A stretch of 8,546 nucleotides of DNA from an uncultured beta proteobacterium (lineage in GTDB: Bacteria > Pseudomonadota > Gammaproteobacteria > Burkholderiales > Rhodocyclaceae): NCBI GenBank assembly GCA_903910495.1, contig CAIVZW010000631.1:1-8546 (forward strand). The letters are read 5' to 3'. The translations under genes and the position numbers were made by a program. Below the pieces are notes generated by a model. It was not told the DNA's origin. It ran no database searches and saw nothing but the letters and a program-made list of their open reading frames with translations. Position 1 is the stretch's first letter, and every line of letters begins with the position of its first letter. Of this stretch, positions 1 to 7,426 are shown one piece after another.

Positions 1-467
1 GCTGCGTAATGCGCACCGGCGACGAGTCCGCCCATCTTGCCGGAGGCTGAGGCGATGGAGATGATCTTCCCGCTGCGCTGCTCCTTCATGATGCGCAACG
101 CCTCCCGGCTCATCAGGAAGGTGCCGCGCATGTTCACGGCGAAGATCCGGTCCCACTCGGCGACGGAGATATCGAGTATGGGCAACTCGCGGCCGATGCC
201 GGCGTTATTCACCAGGATGTCGATGGTCGGAGAGAGCGCCTTCACCGCCTGGTATAAGGCGAGCACCGAGGCCTCATCGGCTACGTTCACCTCCATCGCC
301 ACGGCCTTGCCGCCCTGGCTATTGATGCCATCCGCGGTATCGCGCGCCCTGGCGATCTCCATATCAGCCACCACCACCATGGTGTCGGGTGATGCGAGCG
401 TTTCGCAGATGGCCTTGCCGAGCCCCTTGGCTCCGCCGGTGACAATGGCAGTTTTCTGGTCGTTCAT
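1..467 (-). CDS. SDR-family NAD(P)-dependent oxidoreductase, C-terminus outside window
   Basis: Classical short-chain dehydrogenase. The first 155 residues are visible and the gene leaves the window on the left. ATG at 467 is preceded by GGAGGA (471-476), a good ribosome binding site at slightly short spacing. Seen directly: the Rossmann nucleotide motif TGGAKGLG at residues 10-17; an Asp (D35) at the end of strand beta-2, which in this family favours NAD(H) over NADP(H); the NNAG motif at 87-90; a probable catalytic Ser140; and Tyr154 of the YxxxK motif. The paired Lys lies just beyond the window edge. It starts 32 bases after the stop of the upstream Ldh_2 gene, so the two are probably co-transcribed. 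Expected full length is about 250 residues. The likely role is oxidation or reduction of a hydroxyl/keto carbon in the same catabolic route; the substrate cannot be told from sequence. Confidence 0.93.
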   Translation of the reverse strand, partial: MNDQKTAIVTGGAKGLGKAICETLASPDTMVVVADMEIARARDTADGINSQGGKAVAMEVNVADEASVLALYQAVKALSPTIDILVNNAGIGRELPILDISVAEWDRIFAVNMRGTFLMSREALRIMKEQRSGKIISIASASGKMGGLVAGAHYA

Positions 468-470
468 GGG

Positions 471-476
471 TCCTCC
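471..476 (-). promoter_or_regulatory. Ribosome binding site of the left-edge SDR
   Basis: GGAGGA on the minus strand, three bases before ATG at 467. It supports the chosen start of the SDR gene. Confidence 0.7.
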
Positions 477-499
477 GTTGGGTTGTAGGGTGTCGGCGC

Positions 500-1582
500 T
501 CAGGGCAGCAGCGCAGCCAGGTCCATCTGGTAATCCTGGGCCAGGCCCTCATGCCGCTGAAGCACGTCCTCGGGCAGGAGGATGCCATCACGCAGGGCGA
601 TATCGCGCCGCTCCCATTCCATCTCTCCAGGTAGATAGATGCGATCGGTGCCGGCGGCCCGCGGGGCGTTGCGGATGTCGCGGATGATGCCGTCGACGCG
701 CGCCTTGAACTGCGCGATCGGCATGATCGCGTCGACATTGATGGCGATGAAACAATGCCCCTGGCTCAAGGGTCGCGAATCGGGGGTGATCCAGATCTTC
801 ACTTCGTCGAGCACCTGGGCCCCGGTCAGGGCGCCCGCGAGAAGCTCGATCATCAGGGCGATACCATAACCCTTGTGCCCGGCCATCGGGAGCAGCACAC
901 CTTTCTCGGGATATTCGCTCGGATCGGTGGTGGGGCGTCCTTCATCATCGACCACCCAATTGTCGGGAATGGTCTTCCCCAGCATTCTGGCCGCAATGAC
1001 CTTGCTTGCCGCGACAATGCTCGTCGCAATGTCGAGGACGATCGGACGCTCCTCGCCGGCCGGAACGGCGTAGGAGAGAGGATTGGTACCCAGGATCGCC
1101 GTGCGCCCGCCGGGTACGGCGACCATCGGATTGGCATTGGTCATCGCCAGGCCGATCATGTCATGCTCGACGGCCATGTTGGCGTAGTAGGCGCAGGCTC
1201 CAAAATGGTTGCTTCCACGAACCCCGACGTAGGCGATCCCGGCCGTCTTGGCCTTCTCGATCGCCAGCTGCATCGCTTGTACCGCGATCACCGGTGCCAA
1301 GGCATAATGACCATCAATGAGAGCCCAGGCCAGCCCCTGCGCGACGATTTCCGGAACGGCCTGCAGGTCGACCCGATCCGCAGCCAGCTTCATGAGGGGG
1401 CGGAGCTGCTTCGAACCATGGGTGAAGGTGCCCCAGGTGTCGGTCGTGACCAGTACATCTGAGGTGACGCGCGCATCCTCCTCACGCATTCCGGCACGCA
1501 GCATGGCGTCGATGCAGAATGCATTCAGACGCGATGTCGGAACGCGGGTGGTGAGCAATTGATGCAGGACGCTCTCAGACAT
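500..1582 (-). CDS. Ldh_2 (malate/L-lactate dehydrogenase) family oxidoreductase
   Basis: A 360-residue NAD(P)-dependent 2-hydroxyacid/2-oxoacid oxidoreductase of the family that includes YiaK (2,3-diketo-L-gulonate reductase), AllD (ureidoglycolate dehydrogenase) and ComC (sulfolactate dehydrogenase). This fold is unrelated to the classical lactate dehydrogenase. Seen: the family's THG motif with probable catalytic His55, GSNHFGA at 123-129, GTNPLSYAVP at 165-174, the GHKGYG loop at 235-240, and LPGE near 317-320. Length is normal for the family and there is no signal peptide, so it is cytoplasmic. ATG at 1582 follows an AGAGG-like site. It begins 45 bases after the TRAP permease stop and ends 32 bases before the next SDR. 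Members of this family often sit beside TRAP transporters that import their substrate; here that suggests oxidation of an imported or epimerised 2-hydroxy acid. The substrate is not identifiable. Confidence 0.93.
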   Translation of the reverse strand: MSESVLHQLLTTRVPTSRLNAFCIDAMLRAGMREEDARVTSDVLVTTDTWGTFTHGSKQLRPLMKLAADRVDLQAVPEIVAQGLAWALIDGHYALAPVIAVQAMQLAIEKAKTAGIAYVGVRGSNHFGACAYYANMAVEHDMIGLAMTNANPMVAVPGGRTAILGTNPLSYAVPAGEERPIVLDIATSIVAASKVIAARMLGKTIPDNWVVDDEGRPTTDPSEYPEKGVLLPMAGHKGYGIALMIELLAGALTGAQVLDEVKIWITPDSRPLSQGHCFIAINVDAIMPIAQFKARVDGIIRDIRNAPRAAGTDRIYLPGEMEWERRDIALRDGILLPEDVLQRHEGLAQDYQMDLAALLP

Positions 1583-1627
1583 GAATGGCTGCCTCTTGTG
1601 AATGCATTTTGTTCTTCCGATTGCCGT

Positions 1628-3514
1628 TCAGCCCAGGAAGCCGATGGAGATCCACGGCACGGCGGCAATTACGAGCAGGCCGATCAGCAGCGAAACCATG
1701 TAGCCGACGAGGGGTTTCATTCCTTCGTCGGGATTCACCTTGGCGATCGACGTGGTGAAATAGTAACCAAGCCCGACCGGCGGACAGAACAGCCCGATGC
1801 CCATCGCCAGGATAACGACGATGGCGTAGTGCACCTCGTGGATGTGCATCGTCGCGGCGATCGGAAAGAGCAAGGGTCCGAACAGCACGATCGCCGGAAT
1901 GCCCTCGAGGACGCTGCCGAGCACGATGAACAGCACGATCGACACGGCCATGAACATCGGCGCCCCGCCCGGCAGATTCGACATTATGGCGCCGAGGTCG
2001 CGGGAGAATCCGCTCTGCGTCAGCGCCCAGGACATGGCCGTCGCACAGCCGATGATGAACATGATGGCGCCGGACAGCGACGCGGTGTCGATCAGCAATT
2101 TCTTCATGCGCGGCAGTTCCAGGCCGCCGTAGTAGAGCCCGGCGAGCAGGCAATAGACGATGCCCAGGGTCGAAACCTCGGTCGCCGTGGCGACGCCGCC
2201 GACCACCGCGTAGCGGATAACGAACGGCAGCACGAGCGCCGGTATCGCGACGACGAAGCTCGTCCAGATTTCCTTGCGCGTCGCCCGTTTCACGCGCGAC
2301 AGGTCTTCGTTGCGGTAGCGCCAGCGGACCAGCAGGCAGAGCGCGAGGCCGAGCACGACGCTGGGCAGCAGGCCGCCGGTGAACAGGGCGTTGATCGACA
2401 CGCCGCAGACAGCGCCGATGGTCAGCAAAACGATGCTCGGCGGAACGGTCTCGGTCTGGGCACCGGTCGCCGCCAGCAGGGCAACGAGGTCGCCCGGCTT
2501 CGATCCGCGCCGGATCATCTCGGGGAACAGGACCGGGCAGATGGCGGCCATGTCGGCGGCCTTAGAGCCCGAGATGCCGGAGACCAGATACATCGCGCCA
2601 ACCAGCACGTAAGCCAGTCCGCCGCGCACGTGACCGAGCAGGTTGCCAAGAAAACCGACCATCAGACGGGCGAGGCCCGTCGAGTCGAGCAGCAGACCGA
2701 GAAAGATGAACATCGGCACGGCCAGCAGGATCAGCGAAGACATGCCCTCGTTCAAGCGGTTGGCGACCACCGAGAGATCGACGTCGACCGCCAGGACCAG
2801 GTAGCCAATGGTGGCAAACCCGAAGCAGGCCGCGATCGGCACGCCGAGGCAGACCAGCGTCCCGACGATGAAGAAAAAGAAGATCAGCAACTGGGCCGAG
2901 GTCGACAGGTCCTGCAACGCCCCCGGCGACGCCAGGGCGGCACCCGCCACCCCGCCGATGATGGCGAGCACCAGCAAGGCCTTGCCGAACGAAGTCTTCT
3001 GAAACAGCTTCATCACGGCCAGAATCGCCATCAGCGCGGCCCCCACCGGCAGCGCGGCGACCCGGTAGACGCTCGACAGGTCGATCGACGGAATGATATT
3101 GACCGTCTCTTCGTGGGCGAACTGCACCAGGGGCGGCACCATGATGCCGAGGAAACAGGCCATGACACCGAGCGCAACCGTCTCTACCAGGGGTCGCCAT
3201 GCGTCGGGAATCGCCTTGACGACGGCGGTCATGCGCATGTGGTCGCCCCGGTGCAGGGCAACCACCGAGCCGAGCATCGCCAGCCACAGGAAGAGCATCG
3301 ACGCCACCTCGTCCGACCACATCAGCGGCGCGTTGAAGCCGTAGCGCGCGACGACCCCGGCCAGCAGCACCAGTATGTCGGCGATCATCAGCGCGACGAC
3401 GAGCCACTCCATGGAACTCGAGATCCCCTGCTCGATTTTGCCGAAAATGGCCGCGGCGCCTTTAGGCCGAACACCTCCACCCATCGCCTCGGACGACGAT
3501 TCCACTCCGCTCAT
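1628..3514 (-). CDS. dctQM: TRAP transporter permease, fused DctQ-DctM subunits
   Basis: Inner-membrane permease of a tripartite ATP-independent periplasmic transporter, with the small DctQ and large DctM subunits joined in one 628-residue chain. The DctQ-like part spans about residues 30-175, with several hydrophobic helices and the motif ARYGFNAPLMWSDE near 56-69. A further hydrophobic helix (about 178-196) and a short linker lead to the DctM part, about 205-628, which carries many membrane segments, the GISGSKAADMA segment (313-323) and GAQTETVPPS (351-360). ATG at 3514 is chosen over a GTG 12 codons upstream because AGGGAG lies six bases before it. The permease would use a Na+ or H+ gradient to take substrate from the periplasmic binding protein. 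That partner, encoded just upstream, is truncated. The gene itself shows no break. Confidence 0.95.
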   Translation of the reverse strand: MSGVESSSEAMGGGVRPKGAAAIFGKIEQGISSSMEWLVVALMIADILVLLAGVVARYGFNAPLMWSDEVASMLFLWLAMLGSVVALHRGDHMRMTAVVKAIPDAWRPLVETVALGVMACFLGIMVPPLVQFAHEETVNIIPSIDLSSVYRVAALPVGAALMAILAVMKLFQKTSFGKALLVLAIIGGVAGAALASPGALQDLSTSAQLLIFFFFIVGTLVCLGVPIAACFGFATIGYLVLAVDVDLSVVANRLNEGMSSLILLAVPMFIFLGLLLDSTGLARLMVGFLGNLLGHVRGGLAYVLVGAMYLVSGISGSKAADMAAICPVLFPEMIRRGSKPGDLVALLAATGAQTETVPPSIVLLTIGAVCGVSINALFTGGLLPSVVLGLALCLLVRWRYRNEDLSRVKRATRKEIWTSFVVAIPALVLPFVIRYAVVGGVATATEVSTLGIVYCLLAGLYYGGLELPRMKKLLIDTASLSGAIMFIIGCATAMSWALTQSGFSRDLGAIMSNLPGGAPMFMAVSIVLFIVLGSVLEGIPAIVLFGPLLFPIAATMHIHEVHYAIVVILAMGIGLFCPPVGLGYYFTTSIAKVNPDEGMKPLVGYMVSLLIGLLVIAAVPWISIGFLG

Positions 3515-3520
3515 TTCTTT

Positions 3521-3526
3521 CTCCCT
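3521..3526 (-). promoter_or_regulatory. Ribosome binding site deciding the dctQM start
   Basis: AGGGAG on the minus strand with a six-base spacer to ATG at 3514. The upstream in-frame GTG at 3550 has no comparable site, so the ATG start is preferred. Confidence 0.7.
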
Positions 3527-3567
3527 GAATGCTGCCGGACCTTCCGACACGATGGCCCCAACTTGAC

Positions 3568-3600
3568 AACGCCGCTCGTCGGCTTTCGACGCGCGGCGTC
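3568..3600 (-). promoter_or_regulatory. Stem-loop between dctP remnant and dctQM
   Basis: The arms 3568-3575 and 3593-3600 pair over eight positions (seven Watson-Crick plus one G-U in the minus-strand RNA). Inside them is a single 1x1 mismatch, then a five-pair inner stem (3577-3581 with 3587-3591) and a five-base loop. No U-tract follows, so it is not a standard intrinsic terminator. It lies in the 128-base gap between the binding-protein stop and the permease start. There it could shield the 3' end of the binding-protein message or reduce read-through into the permease, so that more binding protein than permease is made. The structure is seen in sequence; the role is inferred. Confidence 0.55.
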
Positions 3601-3642
3601 ACATACACTTTCCACACAATCGGCTGCTGGAGCCGACACTAA

Positions 3643-4542
3643 TCAGCCGAGGTTTGCGCCAACGGCTTTTTCGAGCGCCCCCCAGGCTTCGGGACCGTAC
3701 TTGCCTTTCCACACGGTATAGAAGCCGGACTTGACCAGGGCCTCGCGGAACGATTCCTTGTTCGTGGGCGTATTGAAGATCAGCCCCTTCGCACCCATCT
3801 CGCCGACCAGGTCGTTGTTGTTTTTGATAACGTCAGCGCGCTGCTTGATCGCTATCGCTTCGAAGTTGCGCGTGATCACCGCCTGCAGTTCCTTGGGGAT
3901 CTGTTCCCATTTGCGGGCGTTGGCGACGGTCAGGCCGCCGTCCCAGACGTGGCCGGTCATCGAGCAGTATTTCTGCACTTCGTACAAGCGGAAGGCATTG
4001 ATCTGCACCAGCGGGTTTTCCTGCCCGTCGACGATCTTCGTCTGCAATGCGGAGTACAGCTCCGGCAGATTCAGCGTCGCCGCCGAGGCGCCCATCGACT
4101 TGAACGCGTCAGCCCACAGCGGGGTGACCGGGACGCGGATCTTCATGCCCTTGAGATCCTCGACGGTATTGATCGGCTTGATGCTCGAGGTAATGTTGCG
4201 GAAGCCGTTGTCGATCGTCGCCTTGTTGAAATTGTAGATTCCGTACTTGGCGACCGCGTCGCGGACGTATTCGCCGAGCGCACCGTCCATCGATTCCCAG
4301 ACATGGTCGTAGTTCTTGAAGACGAAGGGCACGGCGTTGATGCCCGAAGTCGGCACGACGGTCTGCAGTACGGCACCGGAGGTGGTCATGAATTCGAGCG
4401 CGCCGGAACGCAGCTGCGAATTCATGTCGCTTTCGCCGCCCAACTGGTTGTTCGGGAAAGGGGAGATGTCCACGATGCCATCGGTTTCCTTGCGGATCAG
4501 CTCGCAGACCTCGACCATGCGGCTCCCGGCCGGATGCGTCAA
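3643..4542 (-). pseudogene. dctP: TRAP solute-binding protein (DctP family), 5'-truncated
   Basis: About 298 residues of a periplasmic TRAP substrate-binding protein. Seen: PFPNNQLGGESDM at 28-40; the central block KGMKIRVP with Arg136, which corresponds to the conserved arginine that clamps the substrate carboxylate in this family; and ALQTKIVDGQENP at 165-177. The C-terminus is complete. Family members are usually about 325-340 residues and begin with a cleaved signal peptide. Here homology begins abruptly at THPAGSRMVEV and there is no signal peptide. An in-frame TGA (4543-4545) sits directly before the first possible codon, a TTG at 4540-4542 with no ribosome site. Roughly 40 N-terminal residues are therefore missing and cannot be recovered in another frame. 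The break coincides with the IS4 transposase remnant, which runs in the opposite direction. A product, if made, would stay in the cytoplasm. Confidence 0.9.
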
Positions 4543-5074
4543 TCATCCACGCGCGGGAGGAAAACCCACCGGCAGGAGAAGAACCTGTCGAGTGGTTTAT
4601 TTTGACCACACTCAAGGTGACTACAGTTGCAGATGCCACGCAATGTCTACGTTGGTATTGCCTGCGTTGGCGCATCGAAGATTGGCATCGCGTTCTCAAG
4701 TCTGGCTGTCGGATAGAAAAAGTTGGCCTCATGACAGCGCGGCGTCTGGAACGCTCGATTGCCATCAATCTTGTCATTGCCTGGCGCATCATGTTGATGA
4801 CATTGCTGGGGAGAGCAACGCCATCTTTACCATCGGAACTCATGTTCTCTCATGTGGAGTTAAGAGTCCTGAGCGCCTATGCCAAAAAAAACAGCTGACA
4901 CCACCGATTACGTTGTTTGATGCGGTCTGTCTTGTCGCGCGCCTTGGCGGATACCTCAAGCGGAAGGGCGATTCACCTCCCGGTCACCAAGTGATCTGGG
5001 CTGGGTACCACCATCTACGAATCCTGTGCGAAGGTCTCGATTTGGCACGGTACATCGACTGGACTTGTGGGTAA
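4539..5074 (+). pseudogene. IS4-family transposase, N-terminally truncated and frameshifted
   Basis: DDE transposase C-terminal region. In the first frame it can be read from about 4539: REENPPAGEEPVEWFILTT comes before the later part of the protein. The IS4 signature Y-x2-R-x3-E-x6-K is intact in WYCLRWRIEDWHRVLK (codons around 4653-4700), so the third catalytic acid is kept. The first frame stops at 4896-4898 just after a run of eight A (4884-4891). The remaining C-terminus (LTPPITLFDAVCLVARLGGY and onward) continues in the -1 frame to TAA at 5072-5074. The rejoined sequence reads as a normal IS4/Tn5-type tail. The two other catalytic Asp residues would lie in the missing N-terminal part, so this copy cannot transpose itself. 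Confidence 0.88.
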
Positions 5075-5081
5075 AGGGCAG
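5063..5081 (+). repeat. Tn5/IS50-like terminal inverted repeat (right end of IS remnant)
   Basis: ACTTGTGGGTAAAGGGCAG matches the recalled Tn5 outer end read in the same direction (ACTTGTGTATAAGAGTCAG) at 14 of 19 positions. It follows a transposase of the same family, and the transposase stop lies inside it. This marks the right border of the element. Confidence 0.7.
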
Positions 5082-5084
5082 CCC

Positions 5085-5111
5085 TAGGGCGGCCCGAAAG
5101 GGCCGTCCCTA
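5085..5111. repeat. GC-rich hairpin between convergent reading frames
   Basis: A near-perfect inverted repeat: eleven base pairs with one bulged T, closed by a GAAA loop at 5096-5099. It sits four bases from the IS terminal repeat, between the plus-strand transposase remnant and the minus-strand larA stop. No T-run follows on either strand. It may be a REP-like intergenic repeat or a weak bidirectional terminator for larA; whether it is repeated elsewhere cannot be seen from one copy. Confidence 0.6.
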
Positions 5112-5161
5112 CCGCCATCACCGCGCCATCGCATCTTCCAGTCGAGGACAGGGCCGCCGCC

Positions 5162-6382
5162 TCAGACCCTGGCGTCCAGCCGGTAGAGCATCTCGCCGGC
5201 ATGCTCGACGCAGAGGATGCCTTCGTCTTCACGATTCTTCCAGGCGGCGAGGTCGATCTGACTCGGATCCGCATAACCGATGCCCGCCGCCTCGCAGGTC
5301 TGGCGCGGGATCTGCGTGGCGAAGGTGACGCGGATGCGCGGGTATTCGACGCCATCCCGGTAGGCGCCGTCGCCCTTGACGATGACGCAATAGGCCATGA
5401 TGGCGCGCGAAGCCGTGCCGTAGCGGTCGGGATGGGCGAGGAAGTAGTCGCGCAGATGATAGCCGAGAGACGTGATGGTGGCGTCATGGACCTCGGAGAA
5501 GCAGCGTACATGCGGGGCATAGACGATCAGTTCGCCGCCGTCCTCGACCACCGGTTCGCATTTGTACACGCACTTGCCCCCCGTCCACAGGTCGGGGTAC
5601 ATGGCCGGGCAGCAGGCCAGCACCTGGCGGAATGGGCGCTGCTTGTAGATGACGTGCACGCGCGCGGAGACCTCCGCCGCCCGGCGCCAGGCCGCGTTGA
5701 GCTCGCCGGCCTCGAAAGCCACGACCTCGCCATGGTGATAGACGAACGACAACCCGTGTACCGGGATGGGCGTCTTCAGGGCCGCCGCGTTCAGCACCCG
5801 CCGGCTCGGGGTGTCGATGAGGCCGATCGTCTTGCTGGCGCCGCGCAGGGCGCCAAGCCAGTGGACGATGCTGATCATGTCCGGACCGGAGATGCCCGGG
5901 TAGAGGTACTTGCTGCCGCCCGAGAAGCCGACCAGCTCGTGCGGAAAGACCGGATTGAGGATGAGCATCCGGTCCGCCTCGGCGATCGCCCGGTTCAGCC
6001 GCAGGGGAACGCGCTCGGACATCAGGCCGCCGCTGAGCTGACGCACCTCGTCGGCGGTGAGCTCGGCGAATTCCAGGAGCTGGCCAGGATCATTCCAGGC
6101 GTGATTGAGCACCCGCGGCCCGCCGCGCCCTGGCGGAGGCAGGCGGTCGAGCCCGAGATGCGTGCGCAGGACGTCCTCGGACAAGGGCGGGTGGGTGCCG
6201 AGGGCCACCAGGATGGTGACCTCGGCCCCGGCCTCGAGAAGGAACGGATACAGCAGCCCGATCAGCCGCGCGATCGGAGCCGTGCGCGTGGTATCGGGCA
6301 CCACCAGCAGGATGCGCTCGCGCGGCTGGATCCACGCCGGCACCTGCGCCTGGAAGAGACGGCGGATCTCATCGTCGTTCAC
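5162..6382 (-). CDS. larA: LarA-family (DUF2088) nickel-pincer-nucleotide racemase/epimerase homologue
   Basis: A 406-residue homologue of the nickel-dependent lactate racemase LarA. Seen: D30-T-T-R33 (the DxxR motif), His64 in LGTHPPL, His148 in VFPHELVGFSGG, Lys158 in GGSKYLYPG and His174 in SIVHW. The spacings His148-Lys158 (10) and Lys158-His174 (16) equal those recalled for LarA His174-Lys184-His200: the catalytic His, the Lys that carries the pincer cofactor, and a nickel ligand. The C-terminal half departs from LarA: the family's YQxxK element is not evident and a Cys-rich stretch (C257, C258, C271, C275) stands near that place. GTG at 6382 is chosen because it overlaps the upstream stop as GTGA; an open frame further 5' is only antisense-free read-through of the neighbouring gene. 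Likely reaction: inversion or epimerisation of an alpha-hydroxy acid. The cofactor genes larB, larC and larE are not in the window. Confidence 0.9.
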   Translation of the reverse strand: MNDDEIRRLFQAQVPAWIQPRERILLVVPDTTRTAPIARLIGLLYPFLLEAGAEVTILVALGTHPPLSEDVLRTHLGLDRLPPPGRGGPRVLNHAWNDPGQLLEFAELTADEVRQLSGGLMSERVPLRLNRAIAEADRMLILNPVFPHELVGFSGGSKYLYPGISGPDMISIVHWLGALRGASKTIGLIDTPSRRVLNAAALKTPIPVHGLSFVYHHGEVVAFEAGELNAAWRRAAEVSARVHVIYKQRPFRQVLACCPAMYPDLWTGGKCVYKCEPVVEDGGELIVYAPHVRCFSEVHDATITSLGYHLRDYFLAHPDRYGTASRAIMAYCVIVKGDGAYRDGVEYPRIRVTFATQIPRQTCEAAGIGYADPSQIDLAAWKNREDEGILCVEHAGEMLYRLDARV

Positions 6383-7425
6383 GCCAGGGTCCCATCCAGG
6401 ACGAACATCGCGCGGATGCAGGCCGCCCGTTCCATGGTATCGATGGCCTGGCGCCAATCCGCCAGCTTGAAGCGGTGGCTGATCAGGGATTCGGTGTCGA
6501 CCTTGCCCTCGGCCAGGTAGCGCAGCCCGGTCTCCCAGTTGCGCGAGCGCGAGCTGAAGGCGAACTGCACCGAGGCTGCCTTGCTGACCAGGGTGTCCCA
6601 CGGCACCATGATCGACGGCTTGCCGGTGATTCCGGACACCACCATCCGCCCGCCGCGGCGCAGGGCCTGGATGCCGCTGACGATCGCGGGCTGGGCGCCG
6701 GAGGCCTCGACGACGATGTCGGCGCCGAAGCCCCCGGTCAGCGCCAGCACCCGCGCGACCAGATCCTCGCGCTGGACGTTGCAGGTTTCAAAGCCGAGCT
6801 GCGCGGCGCACGCCAGGCGCACCTCGACGTCGGCGTTGGTGCCGGCCACGATGACGCGCCCGGCTCCCTCCGCCCGCGCCACCTGGGCCTCGAGCAGACC
6901 GATGGCGCCAGGTCCCAGCACCACCACCGTATCCCCGGAGCGGACCCCGCAGCGGTCCTCGATCGCGTGCACGGCGACGGCGAGCGGTTCGGCCAACGCC
7001 GCCGCCGCCAACGAGATGTTGTCTGGCACCTTGTGCAGCAGGGACGCCGGTACGCGCATGAAATCCGCGAAACAGCCGTCGCGTTTGAAGCCGATGGCGC
7101 GCTTCTCCGGGCAGATGTTGGGGGAACCCTCACGGCAGCATGGGCAGACGCCGCAGGCCTCGGGGTTGTTCACCGCCACCACCCGGTCGCCGACGGAGAC
7201 GTTGGTCACGCCGCTGCCAACCTCGGCCACGATGCCCGAGAATTCGTGCCCGAGCACAACCGGCAGCGCGCAGGGGAATTCATCATGGAAGATATGGACA
7301 TCCGAGGCGCACAGGGCTGCGGCCTGGATGCTGATCACCACCTCGCCGGGTACCGGCAGCGGCCTGGCGATGTCGCGCAGGCCGATGCCGACCAGCCCTT
7401 TGTCCCATTTCTGTAATGCGAGCAT
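6379..7425 (-). CDS. Zinc-dependent medium-chain alcohol/polyol dehydrogenase
   Basis: A 348-residue zinc MDR enzyme, similar in layout to L-iditol (sorbitol) and L-threonine 3-dehydrogenases. Seen: catalytic-zinc ligands Cys39 and His60-Glu61 in GHEFSG, with Glu146 in AEPLA; a structural zinc site C91-x2-C94-x2-C97-x7-C105; and the NAD(P) Rossmann motif GPGAIG at 171-176. All key residues and the length are normal. ATG at 7425 follows AAGGGG (7433-7438) by seven bases and starts one base after the stop of the truncated SDR. Its own stop overlaps the larA GTG, so translation of the two is probably coupled. It is expected to be cytoplasmic and to oxidise a secondary alcohol of a polyol or hydroxy acid with NAD(P)+. 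The exact substrate is unknown. Confidence 0.94.
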   Translation of the reverse strand: MLALQKWDKGLVGIGLRDIARPLPVPGEVVISIQAAALCASDVHIFHDEFPCALPVVLGHEFSGIVAEVGSGVTNVSVGDRVVAVNNPEACGVCPCCREGSPNICPEKRAIGFKRDGCFADFMRVPASLLHKVPDNISLAAAALAEPLAVAVHAIEDRCGVRSGDTVVVLGPGAIGLLEAQVARAEGAGRVIVAGTNADVEVRLACAAQLGFETCNVQREDLVARVLALTGGFGADIVVEASGAQPAIVSGIQALRRGGRMVVSGITGKPSIMVPWDTLVSKAASVQFAFSSRSRNWETGLRYLAEGKVDTESLISHRFKLADWRQAIDTMERAACIRAMFVLDGTLA

Positions 7426-7426
7426 G

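Larger units (their letters stand above)
4539..5081 (+). mobile_element. Right-hand remnant of an IS4-family (Tn5/IS50-like) insertion sequence
   Basis: The segment carries the C-terminal part of an IS4-type transposase followed by a Tn5-like terminal repeat. The left end and the first half or more of the transposase are absent. Its left border is the break in dctP (about 4539-4545); its right border is the terminal repeat ending at 5081. It lies antisense to all surrounding genes. A target-site duplication cannot be tested because the left end is gone. Confidence 0.85.

Noticed and set aside
3515..3550. GTG at 3550 as the dctQM start
   Set aside because: No ribosome site precedes it, while ATG at 3514 has AGGGAG at ideal spacing.
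1559..3721. A 720-codon open frame on the plus strand
   Set aside because: It lies antisense to the DctQM permease, is dominated by R, Q, H, D and E residues, and resembles no protein family. It is a product of high GC in the opposite frame.
5085..5111. Intrinsic terminator at the GC hairpin
   Set aside because: No T-run follows on either strand, so it is reported as a hairpin repeat only.
6383..6601. A 73-codon N-terminal extension of the LarA homologue
   Set aside because: It runs inside the zinc dehydrogenase in another frame, lacks LarA similarity, and the GTGA overlap gives a better start.
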